18,266 nucleotides of DNA from VMCP01 sp964408945 (GCA_964408945.1 CAYPBJ010000037.1:1-18266), one strand, 5' to 3'; numbered from the stretch's first letter, positions 1 through 8,336 are shown. The notes: generated by a model not told the origin, from the sequence alone. Numbers and translations are program-made.

Positions 1-34
1 AAACAAAAAACACCCACATTTCTGTGAGTGTTTC
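1..34 (-). terminator. Rho-independent terminator of the tRNA-Met gene
   Basis: On the minus strand, just after the tRNA, bases 30-23 pair with 18-11 (eight positions, one mismatch) around a four-base loop. The stem is extended by A/T pairs at 8-10 with 31-33. It is followed on the minus strand by a T-rich run at 1-10. Its position six bases past the tRNA 3' end fits an intrinsic terminator. The T tract may continue beyond the window edge. Confidence 0.7.
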
Positions 35-39
35 TAGAG

Positions 40-113
40 TAGCGAAGGGGGGAATTGAACCCCCGACCTCAGGGTTATGAATCCTGCGCTCTAACCACCT
101 GAGCTACCTCGCC
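40..113 (-). tRNA. tRNA-Met (anticodon CAT), elongator type
   Basis: A full cloverleaf reads on the minus strand. The acceptor stem is 107-113 with 41-47 (it includes G-U pairs), with discriminator A at 40. The D arm carries AGCTCAG and GGTTA. The anticodon loop is TTCATAA with CAT at 77-79. The T arm has a five-pair G/C stem (48-52 with 60-64) and loop TTCAATT. The 3' CCA is not encoded, so it must be added after transcription. The initiator hallmarks (mismatched first acceptor pair, three consecutive G-C pairs in the anticodon stem) are absent, so elongator Met is preferred. A CAT anticodon could also belong to tRNA-Ile2 (modified to lysidine); the acceptor sequence argues for Met but does not prove it. 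Confidence 0.95.
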
Positions 114-124
114 ATTTGAGGGTG

Positions 125-156
125 CAAAAATAATGAAAAAATCATAATTCCGCAAA
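125..156 (-). promoter_or_regulatory. Bacteroidota-type promoter of tRNA-Met
   Basis: On the minus strand TTTG (153-156) is followed by a 20-base spacer and TATTTTTG (125-132). This matches the Bacteroidota consensus of a -33 TTTG and a -7 TAnnTTTG box. The box ends 11 bases before the tRNA 5' end. It is the only promoter in the window where I see both elements at the expected spacing. Confidence 0.75.
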
Positions 157-161
157 CCTAT

Positions 162-1232
162 CTACTTTTTTAATACGCGATCCAAACTTGCGTATACCGC
201 GTCTACCGATAAATCTTCCATGCACGAGGTGCCTAACTTGCATTTGCCCAAATAGAAACACTGACACTCCTTCGAGGGTTGTACAATCTCGCCCTTGTCA
301 AACAAGTCGAACTCGTGAGGATTGAAAATGTTGTTCATCAATACGATACTTTTGCCTAAGCCCAAAGTCAAGTGCATTCCCATCGTTACTTGGGTCACTA
401 CCGCGTCGCAATGGTCTATCAAATTGATGAAATGACTCAAAGAAAAATGTCCCAAATAAGGAGCGCCGCTGCCAGACTGAATTTCCAAATTGCGCTCGTG
501 CTCCTGACTTCCCCCGAGAAGCAACGGATAATGCCCCGCATCTTGAATCTTTTTAGCCAATTCTACCCATTTTTCAATGCTCCACAAACGCGTGGTCCAT
601 CGGTCGCCGCAACCCGTGTTCAATCCAATGATTTTTTTGTCTGTTGGAAGGTTCCACTCGTATCCTTTATCTGAATGATTGTCAAGCAAGTAGGGCTCGC
701 CTGCGTATTCCATTCCGCAGAGTTCAAAGATCTCGGTGCAATAGTTTTTAGTGTTGGCTTTGCTCACATCGTCAAACAATCCGGTATCGAATTTGTGCTG
801 AGCCAAATCGTTGGCCGGTTGCGAAGCTCCATCTTTCAAAATGTAGCCGTATTTTTCCTTGGCACTAACCATTTTCAATAGGGCAGAAGCCTCTTTTTCC
901 TTGTCTAAATTGATGGCAATGTCCCAATCAACATTGGTGACGTAAAGTTGCGCCTCAACGCCCAATTTGTAGATTTCGTGGATCTCTCCCTTGGGAAGGA
1001 TGTCTGGAAAAAGCGTAATCCAGGTGAATTTTGCGTTGGGGTAGAGGGATTTATATCGAGTAATCAAAGGCGTTGTTCGAATTACATCGCCCATCGCACC
1101 CAGTTTTATGATTAAAATGCGTTTCTCAATTTGTGTGTATTCGGGACAATTTTCGCAGTGATATCCGTGCTTTTTGTGGGGTTTACAGGGTATGTGTCCC
1201 AAAAAATGCAGGCAATCAGGTTTGTAATGCAT
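162..1232 (-). CDS. Glycosyltransferase family 9 (heptosyltransferase-like) with Cys/His-rich N-terminus
   Basis: A 356-residue GT-B glycosyltransferase of family 9, whose members move sugars such as heptose from ADP-sugars onto lipopolysaccharide or related surface glycans at the inner face of the cytoplasmic membrane. The family's N-terminal signature is at 39-57, with GAMGD at 45-49 supplying the conserved acidic residue. A GLNTGCGDRW segment (203-212) begins the nucleotide-sugar half, and the TMGMHLTLGLGK stretch (283-294) is the usual donor-site motif. Ahead of the enzyme fold lie about 30 residues rich in Cys and His (C7, H9, H13, C16, H19, H22, H25, C26, C29), and four more Cys lie near the C-terminus (C323, C325, C331, C337). 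These could bind zinc or form a small accessory fold; that is inference. The gene stands alone, divergent from the adhesin gene. The exact acceptor is unknown. Confidence 0.85.
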   Translation of the reverse strand: MHYKPDCLHFLGHIPCKPHKKHGYHCENCPEYTQIEKRILIIKLGAMGDVIRTTPLITRYKSLYPNAKFTWITLFPDILPKGEIHEIYKLGVEAQLYVTNVDWDIAINLDKEKEASALLKMVSAKEKYGYILKDGASQPANDLAQHKFDTGLFDDVSKANTKNYCTEIFELCGMEYAGEPYLLDNHSDKGYEWNLPTDKKIIGLNTGCGDRWTTRLWSIEKWVELAKKIQDAGHYPLLLGGSQEHERNLEIQSGSGAPYLGHFSLSHFINLIDHCDAVVTQVTMGMHLTLGLGKSIVLMNNIFNPHEFDLFDKGEIVQPSKECQCFYLGKCKLGTSCMEDLSVDAVYASLDRVLKK

Positions 1233-1236
1233 GTTG

Positions 1237-1244
1237 CGAAATTA
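1237..1244 (-). promoter_or_regulatory. Possible -7 box of the glycosyltransferase gene
   Basis: The minus strand reads TAATTTCG, one mismatch from TAnnTTTG, then CAAC and the ATG. The four-base gap to the start codon is the same as at recG, fabG, tatC and rpiB. No clear -33 element is seen. Confidence 0.4.
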
Positions 1245-1298
1245 GGTTATTTCATAAAAATGACGTGCTTCAACAACCAAATTGCTTAAAAAATTGTC

Positions 1299-1306
1299 TA
1301 ATTTAG
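1299..1306 (+). promoter_or_regulatory. Possible -7 box of the adhesin gene, supporting a TTG start
   Basis: TAATTTAG (one mismatch from TAnnTTTG) is followed by TAGT and then TTG at 1311. The four-base spacing matches that at other genes in the window. This is why I prefer the TTG at 1311 over the in-frame ATG at 1368. Confidence 0.35.
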
Positions 1307-1310
1307 TAGT

Positions 1311-4300
1311 TTGAAAATCGGCCTGAAACCATTGAGAAAATTACGCTTTTTGTCCTTTCGCTTTTGGATGCTCTTGCTCACTTTTTTTGTGGCTGGAATT
1401 TCCAATGCGTCTCACTTGGTGGGTGGCTTTTTAACCTATGAATGGCTTGGAACCAACGGCACCAACACGCAATATCGAGTGACCCTTTTTGTTTACCGCG
1501 ATTGCGCCAAAGATGGTACCAACGAGGAAGTTCCCTTTGACGATGATTTAAATCTGTGTGTTTACAAGGGAGATAAAAAGATTCACACTACCTACGTCAT
1601 TAAGTTATTAGCCAAGAAAAAAGTTCAGCCTGTAGGAAACACCAATTGCCCTGAAATTGCTTCGGCTTGTCTTGAACAGGGTATTTACGAATCAACCATC
1701 AGTCTGCCGAACAGCAACACCGGTTACCACCTGAAATGGGAGCGTTGCTGCCGAAACACCCAAAATAACCTCCGAAACCAGTTTGGTGAAGCCTATCAAG
1801 GACAAACCTACTACGGGTTTATTCCACCAACAAACATTAAAAATAGTTCGCCTTACTTCCAAGATGTTCCTGTTCCTTTCATTTGCAGGAATGACACAAT
1901 TACCATCAGAAACCGTGCTCTTGATCCCGATGGCGATTCATTATCCTACAAATTGGTAAGACCTTGGCAAGGAGCTGATATGAACAATCCTACGTTGCCA
2001 ACTTGTCCGTCAACCATGACCACGCCTTTTGCAGAGGTTGATTATAACACAGGATATTCAGCAACATCACCGTTCGGAAGTGCAGGTATTGCAAGCATTG
2101 ATGCGTTTAACGGTTTGACAACGTACATGTCAACCATCGCTGGTCGGTTCGCTGTTGCGATTGAGGTGACAGAATGGAGAAATGGGGTTGCAATTTCTAC
2201 CGTTAGACTGGATCTTCAGATTTTGGTGATTAACTGTTCACCCAACAATAAACCCACTCTAGAATATACCAAGGGGAAACGATATTGGGAATTGGAACTC
2301 GGTGAACCCATCTGTTTCGATGTGAAAGCCGTAGATGCCAAAGACATTGATGACGTTGTAACTTTGAAAGCCTACGGAGACATCATCACCGGTTCTTCAA
2401 GTTACACCGGACCTAAGGCTACCTTTAATCCAACATTGCCCGTGGCAGGAAAAGCCAGCATTACATCACAGTTTTGTTGGAATCCGGGTTGCAGTGTTAG
2501 TACCGATGATACTTTCCGTGTAATATTCGAGGCCTTTGACGATGGCTGTCCATCCAAATTCATCAATCAAAACGTATTGATAAAATACAAGCCTTTCAGT
2601 CCCAAGGAAAAAATCACAGGAACTAATTTGGCCTGCCAAAACCAAAACGGAGTAATTTACGCGGTTTCCAATAGAAGTTATAAGAATACCTTGAAATGGA
2701 GTGTTACGGGCGGAACCATTATCGGTTCAGATACGGCTAACAAACTGGTCATCAACTGGGGAAATTCGGATTCTGGAAAGGTTTATTTGAAGGTGACTAA
2801 CCCATTTGGTTGTTCAATAATGGCTGATTCATTGAAAGTGTCATTATTGCCTCCACCACCTAAACCCAAAATAGAAGGAGAGGCTTTCGCATGTTTGTCA
2901 ATATCATACCTTTACAGAGCCTATGGTACAGGTAAAATCAGTTTCAAAATAATTGGAAGTAAGTCGATCTCTGAAAATCTAGCCAATCAGACGGTGAATG
3001 TGGTTTGGGATGAAAAATTTAACGGTCAACGTTATATCATTGCTTATCAAGCCAATAGCGCGGGTTGTTTGAGTGCTGGTGATACCCTTAAAATTACCAT
3101 GACCGCTGCCGGAAAGCCCGTCATCAAAGGTCCAACCAATGTTTGTCCTAACAACGATAATATTGAGTATTACATTGATTCTATCGAATCACTTTATACC
3201 TATGAATTCTATGCAACAAATGCCCGTAAAGTTTCTTCTCCAAGCAAGGGTAGAGCTCTGATTAATTGGGGAGACGTCGGCCCGGGTAGAGTGATTGTCA
3301 TTGCCACCAATATTTTTGGTTGTAAAGACACCGGCTACTTTGATGTGCTCATGACTCACGCACTCTTGGGTCAACCGCCCATTGGTGATTCTTCGTTGTG
3401 CGAACTGACGGCCAACGTGCCATATAAGGTGAACAAAATCAGCGGTGAGGATTATTCTTGGTCCATTTCCGGGGGAAGTATTACTTCAGGTCAAAATACA
3501 GATAAAATCACCGCCGATTGGGGTGCAGCCGGAAATGCTTGGGTAGGTGTAAAATCTACCGGTTACGACCCCATCAATAAGAGGGTTTGCCAAAGTTCTT
3601 TGTATAAATTGAATGTTATTTTGCATCCCACACCAACAGCGAATATTTTCCCAGACCTACAGCCTGAGCAATGCCAACAAAACAATCAGTTCTTTACTTT
3701 GGTGGATTTTTCCGCTTTGAATGGCGTTGATTTTGGGGATTCTATTGATTATCAAATTACACCCAATACCGGCTTACTCTTAGAAACAATTAGTGGTGTG
3801 GGCAAACCCAAACCAGGCAAGTTAAAAATCAGCCTCAACCAATTTGGAACGTTCACCATCAAAGCTCGTATCATTTCTAAACACGGTTGTCCTGGTCCTT
3901 GGGATCAAACACAAATAACCATCAATCCCAAACCCATCAACACTCAACTGGTAGGAGATTCAGTGATTTGCAATCCAAATGTTAGCAACCTTGGTTACGT
4001 GATAAACGGCAATTCAGGAAGCACATTCACATGGAAACTCATTGGCGGCAACTGGGCCAACAACCCGGGTACCAATAATGCAGGTTCAGTGAATTGGGAT
4101 TCATTAGCACCACTAAGAAATATAACAGTTCGGGAAATATCTGACAAAGGTTGCCCCGGTGATAGCATCTCATGGAATATATATTACGATAACCCATGGA
4201 TTGAAAGTCGTTTAGTGACCGTTTCACCACCACCTGATAAAGACGGTAAGATTCTGGTAGAATACCAGCTAAAGAATTCCCCAAGACCCAATGGTCCGGT

Positions 4301-5012
4301 GTATATTCAGCGAAGACCTTTCAATAGCGGTCAGTTTTGGAACGTAGGACAAGGGCCCATTAACGTTACAGAATTTCAGGACTTGGATGTTAAACCCGAT
4401 GCATTTTCATACGATTATCGGGCAATGATTTTGAATCAGTGCGGCGATACGCTTTTCAGTCCAATCAACACAAGCATTTTATTGACCGGTCAGAGAACGG
4501 GTCCTATGAGTATGTCGTTTACGTTCACTCCTTATTTGGGATGGGCAGTTGAGAAATACGAATTATACAGGGAATTGATCAATAAGACAGGGTACGAATT
4601 GTATCAAACTTACCCGGGAAACACATCAGATAGTTTCAACAACGGGGAAGAGCATTTTGGTCAGAAATACAGAATCAAAGCCTACGAATTGGGAGGCAGC
4701 AGAGTTTCTTGGAGCAATGATATCTTGTTGTATTTTGATCCGGTGATGTTTGTACCCAATGCGTTTACACCAGATGGAAAAGGGGCGAATGAAATTTTCA
4801 AACCGGTTATTTCTGGGGTGTTGGATTACCAATTCCGGATTTTCAACAGATGGGGTGAAAAGTTGGCTGAATTCCGCAATGAATCAGAAGGTTGGGACGG
4901 AACCTATAACGGTCAAAACGCACCGGATGGGGTATATGTGTATCAAATCTCCTTCAAAGATTACAAAGAAGAAATCTATCAGTTCAGCGGAACCGTGCAA
5001 TTGCTTCGTTGA
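1311..5012 (+). CDS. Large secreted PKD-like protein with type IX secretion (CHU_C, type B) C-terminal domain
   Basis: A 1233-residue exported protein, probably a cell-surface or released adhesin. Residues 1-33 form a Sec signal peptide (basic start, hydrophobic core near 19-30, likely cleavage after SNA). The mature N-terminus SHLVGG...LFVYRDC is typical of long Bacteroidota surface proteins. At least five PKD-like or Ig-like repeats follow, beginning near 435, 521, 602, 688 and 877. They share a Cys, then a WSxxGG-like strand, then INWG and a closing GC. A fibronectin-like stretch covers about 970-1130. Residues 1147-1233 (FVPNAFTPDG, IFNRWGEK, GWDGTYNGQ, PDGVYVY) are the gliding-motility-associated sorting domain read by the type IX secretion system. 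The start is TTG; an alternative ATG at residue 20 would cut into the signal peptide. Its ligand cannot be told from sequence. Confidence 0.9.
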   Translation: MKIGLKPLRKLRFLSFRFWMLLLTFFVAGISNASHLVGGFLTYEWLGTNGTNTQYRVTLFVYRDCAKDGTNEEVPFDDDLNLCVYKGDKKIHTTYVIKLLAKKKVQPVGNTNCPEIASACLEQGIYESTISLPNSNTGYHLKWERCCRNTQNNLRNQFGEAYQGQTYYGFIPPTNIKNSSPYFQDVPVPFICRNDTITIRNRALDPDGDSLSYKLVRPWQGADMNNPTLPTCPSTMTTPFAEVDYNTGYSATSPFGSAGIASIDAFNGLTTYMSTIAGRFAVAIEVTEWRNGVAISTVRLDLQILVINCSPNNKPTLEYTKGKRYWELELGEPICFDVKAVDAKDIDDVVTLKAYGDIITGSSSYTGPKATFNPTLPVAGKASITSQFCWNPGCSVSTDDTFRVIFEAFDDGCPSKFINQNVLIKYKPFSPKEKITGTNLACQNQNGVIYAVSNRSYKNTLKWSVTGGTIIGSDTANKLVINWGNSDSGKVYLKVTNPFGCSIMADSLKVSLLPPPPKPKIEGEAFACLSISYLYRAYGTGKISFKIIGSKSISENLANQTVNVVWDEKFNGQRYIIAYQANSAGCLSAGDTLKITMTAAGKPVIKGPTNVCPNNDNIEYYIDSIESLYTYEFYATNARKVSSPSKGRALINWGDVGPGRVIVIATNIFGCKDTGYFDVLMTHALLGQPPIGDSSLCELTANVPYKVNKISGEDYSWSISGGSITSGQNTDKITADWGAAGNAWVGVKSTGYDPINKRVCQSSLYKLNVILHPTPTANIFPDLQPEQCQQNNQFFTLVDFSALNGVDFGDSIDYQITPNTGLLLETISGVGKPKPGKLKISLNQFGTFTIKARIISKHGCPGPWDQTQITINPKPINTQLVGDSVICNPNVSNLGYVINGNSGSTFTWKLIGGNWANNPGTNNAGSVNWDSLAPLRNITVREISDKGCPGDSISWNIYYDNPWIESRLVTVSPPPDKDGKILVEYQLKNSPRPNGPVYIQRRPFNSGQFWNVGQGPINVTEFQDLDVKPDAFSYDYRAMILNQCGDTLFSPINTSILLTGQRTGPMSMSFTFTPYLGWAVEKYELYRELINKTGYELYQTYPGNTSDSFNNGEEHFGQKYRIKAYELGGSRVSWSNDILLYFDPVMFVPNAFTPDGKGANEIFKPVISGVLDYQFRIFNRWGEKLAEFRNESEGWDGTYNGQNAPDGVYVYQISFKDYKEEIYQFSGTVQLLR

Positions 5013-5019
5013 TTTTTAC

Positions 5020-5027
5020 TATATTTG
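5020..5027 (+). promoter_or_regulatory. -7 box of the BaxI_1 gene
   Basis: TATATTTG matches TAnnTTTG exactly and lies 7 bases past the adhesin stop codon and 15 bases before the ATG at 5043. A TTG at 5001-5003 could act as the -33 element, but the 16-base spacer is short for this class. Confidence 0.5.
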
Positions 5028-5042
5028 ATTTATTATAGAATT

Positions 5043-5795
5043 ATGTCTAGTCCATTATTTTCTGAAAAGGCTTTCTCCGCAACCCGCAGTGGTTCTTACG
5101 AAGGCAGCATGACACTAAAAGGTACCGTTGACAAATCAATCGTTTTATTCTTGACCTTGTTGGCACCTGCCGTTTGGATTTGGAATAAAATGGGTGGTGA
5201 TCCTGAATATGCGATCAACAACGGTGTTCAAACTTACATGTACGGTGGATTGATCATTGGTTTGATTAGTATTTTAATTATGAGCTTCAAGAAATCTTGG
5301 TCGCCTTATTTAGCACCTGTTTATGCAGCTGCAGAAGGCGTTCTTTTGGGTGCTCTTTCTATGTTTTTTGAAGCTATGTTCCCAGGCATCGTTATGCAAG
5401 CTGTGGCAATCACCATGGGTATCTTTGCTTTGATGTTGGTACTTTATAAGACCAATGTATTGCGTGCAACTCCAATGTTTACCAAAGTAATCTACATCGC
5501 TACTGCTGGTGTAGGTATTTTTTACTTGTTGATGATGGTGTTGAATTTATTCGGTGTACACGGTTTGTCTAGTTTCTACGCTGGAAGTAGTCCAATGTCA
5601 ATTGGATTGAGCGTTTTGATTGCCGGTATTGCAGCATTCAACTTGATTATGGATTTTACCTTCATTGAAGAAGCTTCAGAAGCGGGTGCTCCTAAATACA
5701 TGGAATGGTATGCAAGCGTTGGTTTGTTGGCAACCTTGATTTGGTTGTATATTGAAATCTTGCGCTTGTTAGCGAAATTACAAAGCCGCGACTAA
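5043..5795 (+). CDS. Bax inhibitor-1/YccA-like (BaxI_1 family) integral membrane protein
   Basis: A 250-residue membrane protein of the bacterial BaxI_1 branch of the Bax-inhibitor-1 superfamily. The N-terminal stretch (SPLFSEKAF, then MTLKGTVDKSIVLFLTLLAP) is the family hallmark. About seven hydrophobic helices follow, and the C-terminal part carries the conserved acidic FTFIEEASEAGAP segment. Members of the wider superfamily act as pH-sensitive ion or calcium leak channels or regulate membrane proteases; the role of this branch is not settled. A start six codons earlier (TTG at 5025) is possible but falls inside the -7 box, so the ATG at 5043 is chosen. The stop codon overlaps that of the convergent TPR gene by four bases. 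Confidence 0.85.
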   Translation: MSSPLFSEKAFSATRSGSYEGSMTLKGTVDKSIVLFLTLLAPAVWIWNKMGGDPEYAINNGVQTYMYGGLIIGLISILIMSFKKSWSPYLAPVYAAAEGVLLGALSMFFEAMFPGIVMQAVAITMGIFALMLVLYKTNVLRATPMFTKVIYIATAGVGIFYLLMMVLNLFGVHGLSSFYAGSSPMSIGLSVLIAGIAAFNLIMDFTFIEEASEAGAPKYMEWYASVGLLATLIWLYIEILRLLAKLQSRD

Positions 5796-6112
5796 TCCTC
5801 GTCGTATTCCAATTCCAACTTCGCACTTTGAAGTTCGGATAAGGAATGTTGTTCACCGCACTCTTTTGCCTTGATGATTCCATTCTCAAAGCAAGACAGT
5901 GCGGTTTCTTTTTGCCCTAATTCTATATATAACTTCCCCAAGTGATAATAAGTAGCCACATAGTTTGGATGGTTATCAATCAAATAAAGATACTTTTCTA
6001 AAGCCAATTCTTTATTGCCCATAGACTTGTACTCTTGAGCAATGGCGTAATGCAAAAATGCATCGTTAGGGCTTTCTGCCAAGAAAGATTTTAGTTGTTC
6101 TAATCGAGTCAT
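5792..6112 (-). CDS. Small tetratricopeptide-repeat protein
   Basis: A 106-residue soluble protein made almost wholly of TPR helices. One repeat lies at about 17-50 (DAFLHYAIAQEYKSMGNKEL then ALEKYLYLI) and a second at about 51-84 (YVATYYHLGKLYIELGQKET then ALSCFENGI), with a helical, acidic tail. TPRs are protein-protein docking modules. It has no signal peptide, so it should be cytoplasmic. It is the last gene of the parA-parB-DUF5683 run: its ATG shares one base with the stop of DUF5683 (TAATG), which suggests coupled translation. Its partner is unknown. The 3' end overlaps the convergent BaxI_1 gene, so there is no room for a separate terminator. Confidence 0.8.
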   Translation of the reverse strand: MTRLEQLKSFLAESPNDAFLHYAIAQEYKSMGNKELALEKYLYLIDNHPNYVATYYHLGKLYIELGQKETALSCFENGIIKAKECGEQHSLSELQSAKLELEYDED

Positions 6113-6606
6113 TATTGAATTTGAAATTGAATCTGAGCCAAATTGCCGTTGTTTGGCAACAGTTGCAGACTCAGTTTTTGATTTACATCGAACTTGAAAA
6201 AATGTGCATCTACAGTGGCATCAATGATCTGTAAAGCATAAATGGCTACAAACGCAATTCCGTATCCATCTCTCAGCTCTCTGTATTGGTCGCGTTCATC
6301 CATTTGCTGGGGTGTGGGCTGCGAACCTGCAGCATATAAATCTCTGAATTGCTGATTTCTATCCAGCAACAATTGACGATTTCGCACAAATTGATACCCA
6401 GTAAAAGCCAACCCACCATAAATGATGGGCACCTTCCAATATTTTTGGTTGTAGACTTGTCCTGCACCGGGCAAAACTGCCGAGAATACACTTGCCAAAT
6501 GAGGCGAGTGAACTTTTACTGCTTTGCTGCTGTCTAATGTCTGTGCATACGCGCTGTTCGACGCGAAAAGCAATAAAACTGCACCAAAAATGCCTTTAAA
6601 TTTCAT
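6112..6606 (-). CDS. DUF5683 membrane protein downstream of parB
   Basis: A 164-residue protein with a signal peptide (cleavage likely after SAYA, residue 21) and the DUF5683 core. The segment SPHLASVFSAVLPGAGQVYN (34-53) and the KYWKVPIIYGG hydrophobic stretch just after it are the family's most recognisable part. A second hydrophobic segment lies near 115-135 (GIAFVAIYALQIIDATVDAH). The C-terminal portion resembles beta strands. The function of the family is unknown. It is characteristically found beside parB in Bacteroidota, often followed by dapB and a signal peptidase gene; here a TPR gene follows instead. The start overlaps the end of parB by 11 bases, so it is almost certainly co-transcribed with parAB. 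Confidence 0.85.
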   Translation of the reverse strand: MKFKGIFGAVLLLFASNSAYAQTLDSSKAVKVHSPHLASVFSAVLPGAGQVYNQKYWKVPIIYGGLAFTGYQFVRNRQLLLDRNQQFRDLYAAGSQPTPQQMDERDQYRELRDGYGIAFVAIYALQIIDATVDAHFFKFDVNQKLSLQLLPNNGNLAQIQFQIQ

Positions 6607-7495
6607 GAATCAGCTCAAGAATTCGTTCCAAATCTTCACGATTCTTGTAAGAAATGACGATTTTTCCTTTGCCTTTAGATCCGTTCTTGAGGTGAACCGA
6701 TGCTTTCAAACGGCGGTGGAACTCTTCGGTGATGCGATCAATTTCAGGATCCCAATCGGTACCTGTGATCATACCAAATTCTTTTTCAGGATTTTGTTTC
6801 TTTTCTTTAACGGCTGATTCTACGTCGCGCACCGACATTTTATTTTCGATGATATCGCGGTATAGCGCCATTTGGTGCTCTTCGGTTGGTAGGTTGATCA
6901 TGGCGCGCGCATGCCCCATGGAGATTTTACCCTCCTTGATTCCAATTTGGATTTCATCTGGAAGCTTGAGCAATCTCAAATAGTTGGTAACGGTGCTACG
7001 CTCTTTACCTACGCGCTCTCCCAATTCTTCTTGCTTCAAGCTGCACTCTTCAATCAAGCGTTGGTAGCTGAGTGCAATTTCTATGGCGTTTAGTTCACTT
7101 CGTTGGATGTTTTCAATCAAAGCCATTTCCAACATGCCTTGATCGTTTGCTGTTCTAATGTATGCGGGGATTTGTGTTAATCCCGACATCATGGCTGCAC
7201 GAGTTCTTCGTTCACCGCTGATGATTTGATAATTATCACCGCCCATTTTTCTCACCGTAATGGGTTGGATTACCCCGTGAATGCCAATGGAGGCTGCTAG
7301 CTCCTCTAAAGCCTGTGGTTCAAAATCGGTACGAGGTTGAAAGGGGTTTGCTTCGATATTGGATATGGGAATCAAAGCAATGCTTCCAAGTGATATAGCG
7401 TTAGAACCTGAATTATCTGAATCTGCGGACTCTAACAATGCGCTCAATCCGCGACCTAGTCCTGCGGGTTTCTTTTTTAATGGGGTTTGTGTCAT
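6596..7495 (-). CDS. parB: Chromosome-partitioning protein ParB (CTPase, parS-binding)
   Basis: A 299-residue ParB/Spo0J-type protein that binds parS sites, spreads as a CTP-dependent clamp and works with ParA to segregate the origin region. The N-terminal KKPAGLGRGLSALL (8-21) is the usual ParA-contacting leader. The ParB/Srx CTPase domain spans about 40-130 and contains NPFQPR (50-55), the GERR motif (94-97) and ENIQR (128-132). The helix-turn-helix lies at about 152-178 (LKQEELGERVGKERSTVTNY), and a C-terminal dimerisation region ends the protein. Its ATG overlaps the parA TGA by four bases (ATGA), which implies translational coupling. I saw no parS-like palindrome close to the operon, but I could not search the window exhaustively. 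Confidence 0.96.
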   Translation of the reverse strand: MTQTPLKKKPAGLGRGLSALLESADSDNSGSNAISLGSIALIPISNIEANPFQPRTDFEPQALEELAASIGIHGVIQPITVRKMGGDNYQIISGERRTRAAMMSGLTQIPAYIRTANDQGMLEMALIENIQRSELNAIEIALSYQRLIEECSLKQEELGERVGKERSTVTNYLRLLKLPDEIQIGIKEGKISMGHARAMINLPTEEHQMALYRDIIENKMSVRDVESAVKEKKQNPEKEFGMITGTDWDPEIDRITEEFHRRLKASVHLKNGSKGKGKIVISYKNREDLERILELIHEI

Positions 7496-8289
7496 GCTAC
7501 AGAGGTTTCTTCGGTGGTGTCAATAATTCCGTTTTTAACTAAAATTTCTTTGGCAAGGTTCAAGTAATTGATAGAACCCTTGCTGTCAGCGTCGTGATAA
7601 ATCACGGGTACTCCAAAACTAGGTGCTTCTCCCAGTTTAGTATTGCGCTGAATGATGGTATCGAACACAATGTCTTGAAAATGGGTTTTTACATCGTCCA
7701 CAACTTGGTTGCATAAACGCAAACGAGCATCGTACATGGTCAACAAAATACCTTCAATTTCAAGATGTCTGTTTAAGTGGTTTTGAATGATTTTAATGGT
7801 ATTGAGCAATTTGCCTAATCCTTCCAAAGCGAAATATTCGCATTGAACTGGAATCACCACGCTGTCGGCGGCCACCAAAGCATTGGTGGTGATCAATCCC
7901 AAAGAAGGAGAACAGTCAATGATGATAAAATCGTACTGGTTTTTCAAAGGTTTTAGAAGCCCTTCCATGATTTTTTCTCGGTTGGGAAGATCCAAGAATT
8001 CAATTTCAGCACCAACTAGGTCAATGTTGGAGGGCATGATATCTAAAAATGGAGTTTCGGTTGACATGATCACGTCTTGTGGACGTATATCTTGAACCAA
8101 ACACTCGTATAGTCCGAGTTTGATGTTCTTGGGATTCATGCCAATTCCAGAGGTAGAGTTTGCTTGAGGATCTGCATCTACCAGCAGTGTTTTGTATTCC
8201 AGAACGGCCAAACTAGCGGCTAAGTTGATGGCCGAAGTGGTTTTTCCTACTCCTCCTTTTTGGTTGGCGATGGCTATGATTTTTCCCAT
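7492..8289 (-). CDS. parA: Chromosome-partitioning ATPase ParA (Soj)
   Basis: A 265-residue deviant-Walker ATPase. ATP-bound ParA coats the nucleoid, and ParB-parS complexes follow it during chromosome segregation. The deviant Walker A motif KGGVGKTT is at 11-18, with the signature lysine at 11. The A' motif VDADPQANST is at 37-46, and the Walker B-like IIIDCSPSLG segment is near 121-130. No N-terminal DNA-binding extension is present, so it is the chromosomal (Soj-like, type Ib-length) form rather than a long plasmid ParA. It heads the parA-parB-DUF5683-TPR operon and is divergent from the solute-binding protein gene. A weak box (AACACTTG, two mismatches) lies four bases before the ATG. Confidence 0.97.
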   Translation of the reverse strand: MGKIIAIANQKGGVGKTTSAINLAASLAVLEYKTLLVDADPQANSTSGIGMNPKNIKLGLYECLVQDIRPQDVIMSTETPFLDIMPSNIDLVGAEIEFLDLPNREKIMEGLLKPLKNQYDFIIIDCSPSLGLITTNALVAADSVVIPVQCEYFALEGLGKLLNTIKIIQNHLNRHLEIEGILLTMYDARLRLCNQVVDDVKTHFQDIVFDTIIQRNTKLGEAPSFGVPVIYHDADSKGSINYLNLAKEILVKNGIIDTTEETSVA

Positions 8290-8328
8290 TTTACAAGTGT
8301 TTTCAGTGGTGCTATTGTTTAAAAAGTT

Positions 8329-8336
8329 TACTTTTG
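8329..8336 (+). promoter_or_regulatory. -7 box of the solute-binding protein gene
   Basis: TACTTTTG matches TAnnTTTG exactly and lies 25 bases before the ATG at 8362, in the 72-base gap between the divergent parA and this gene. No TTG is seen at the -33 spacing. Confidence 0.45.

Noticed and set aside
1368..1370. ATG at residue 20 as the start of the large adhesin
   Set aside because: It would remove the basic part and some of the hydrophobic core of the signal peptide; the TTG at 1311 also has a -7-like box at the common spacing.
3189..3374. Antisense open frames within the adhesin, parB, fabG and rpiB genes
   Set aside because: They lack family signatures and start boxes and lie wholly opposite well-supported genes.
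2612..4160. PKD-like repeats as a DNA-level repeat
   Set aside because: The repetition is at the protein level only; I saw no long nucleotide identity between the domains.
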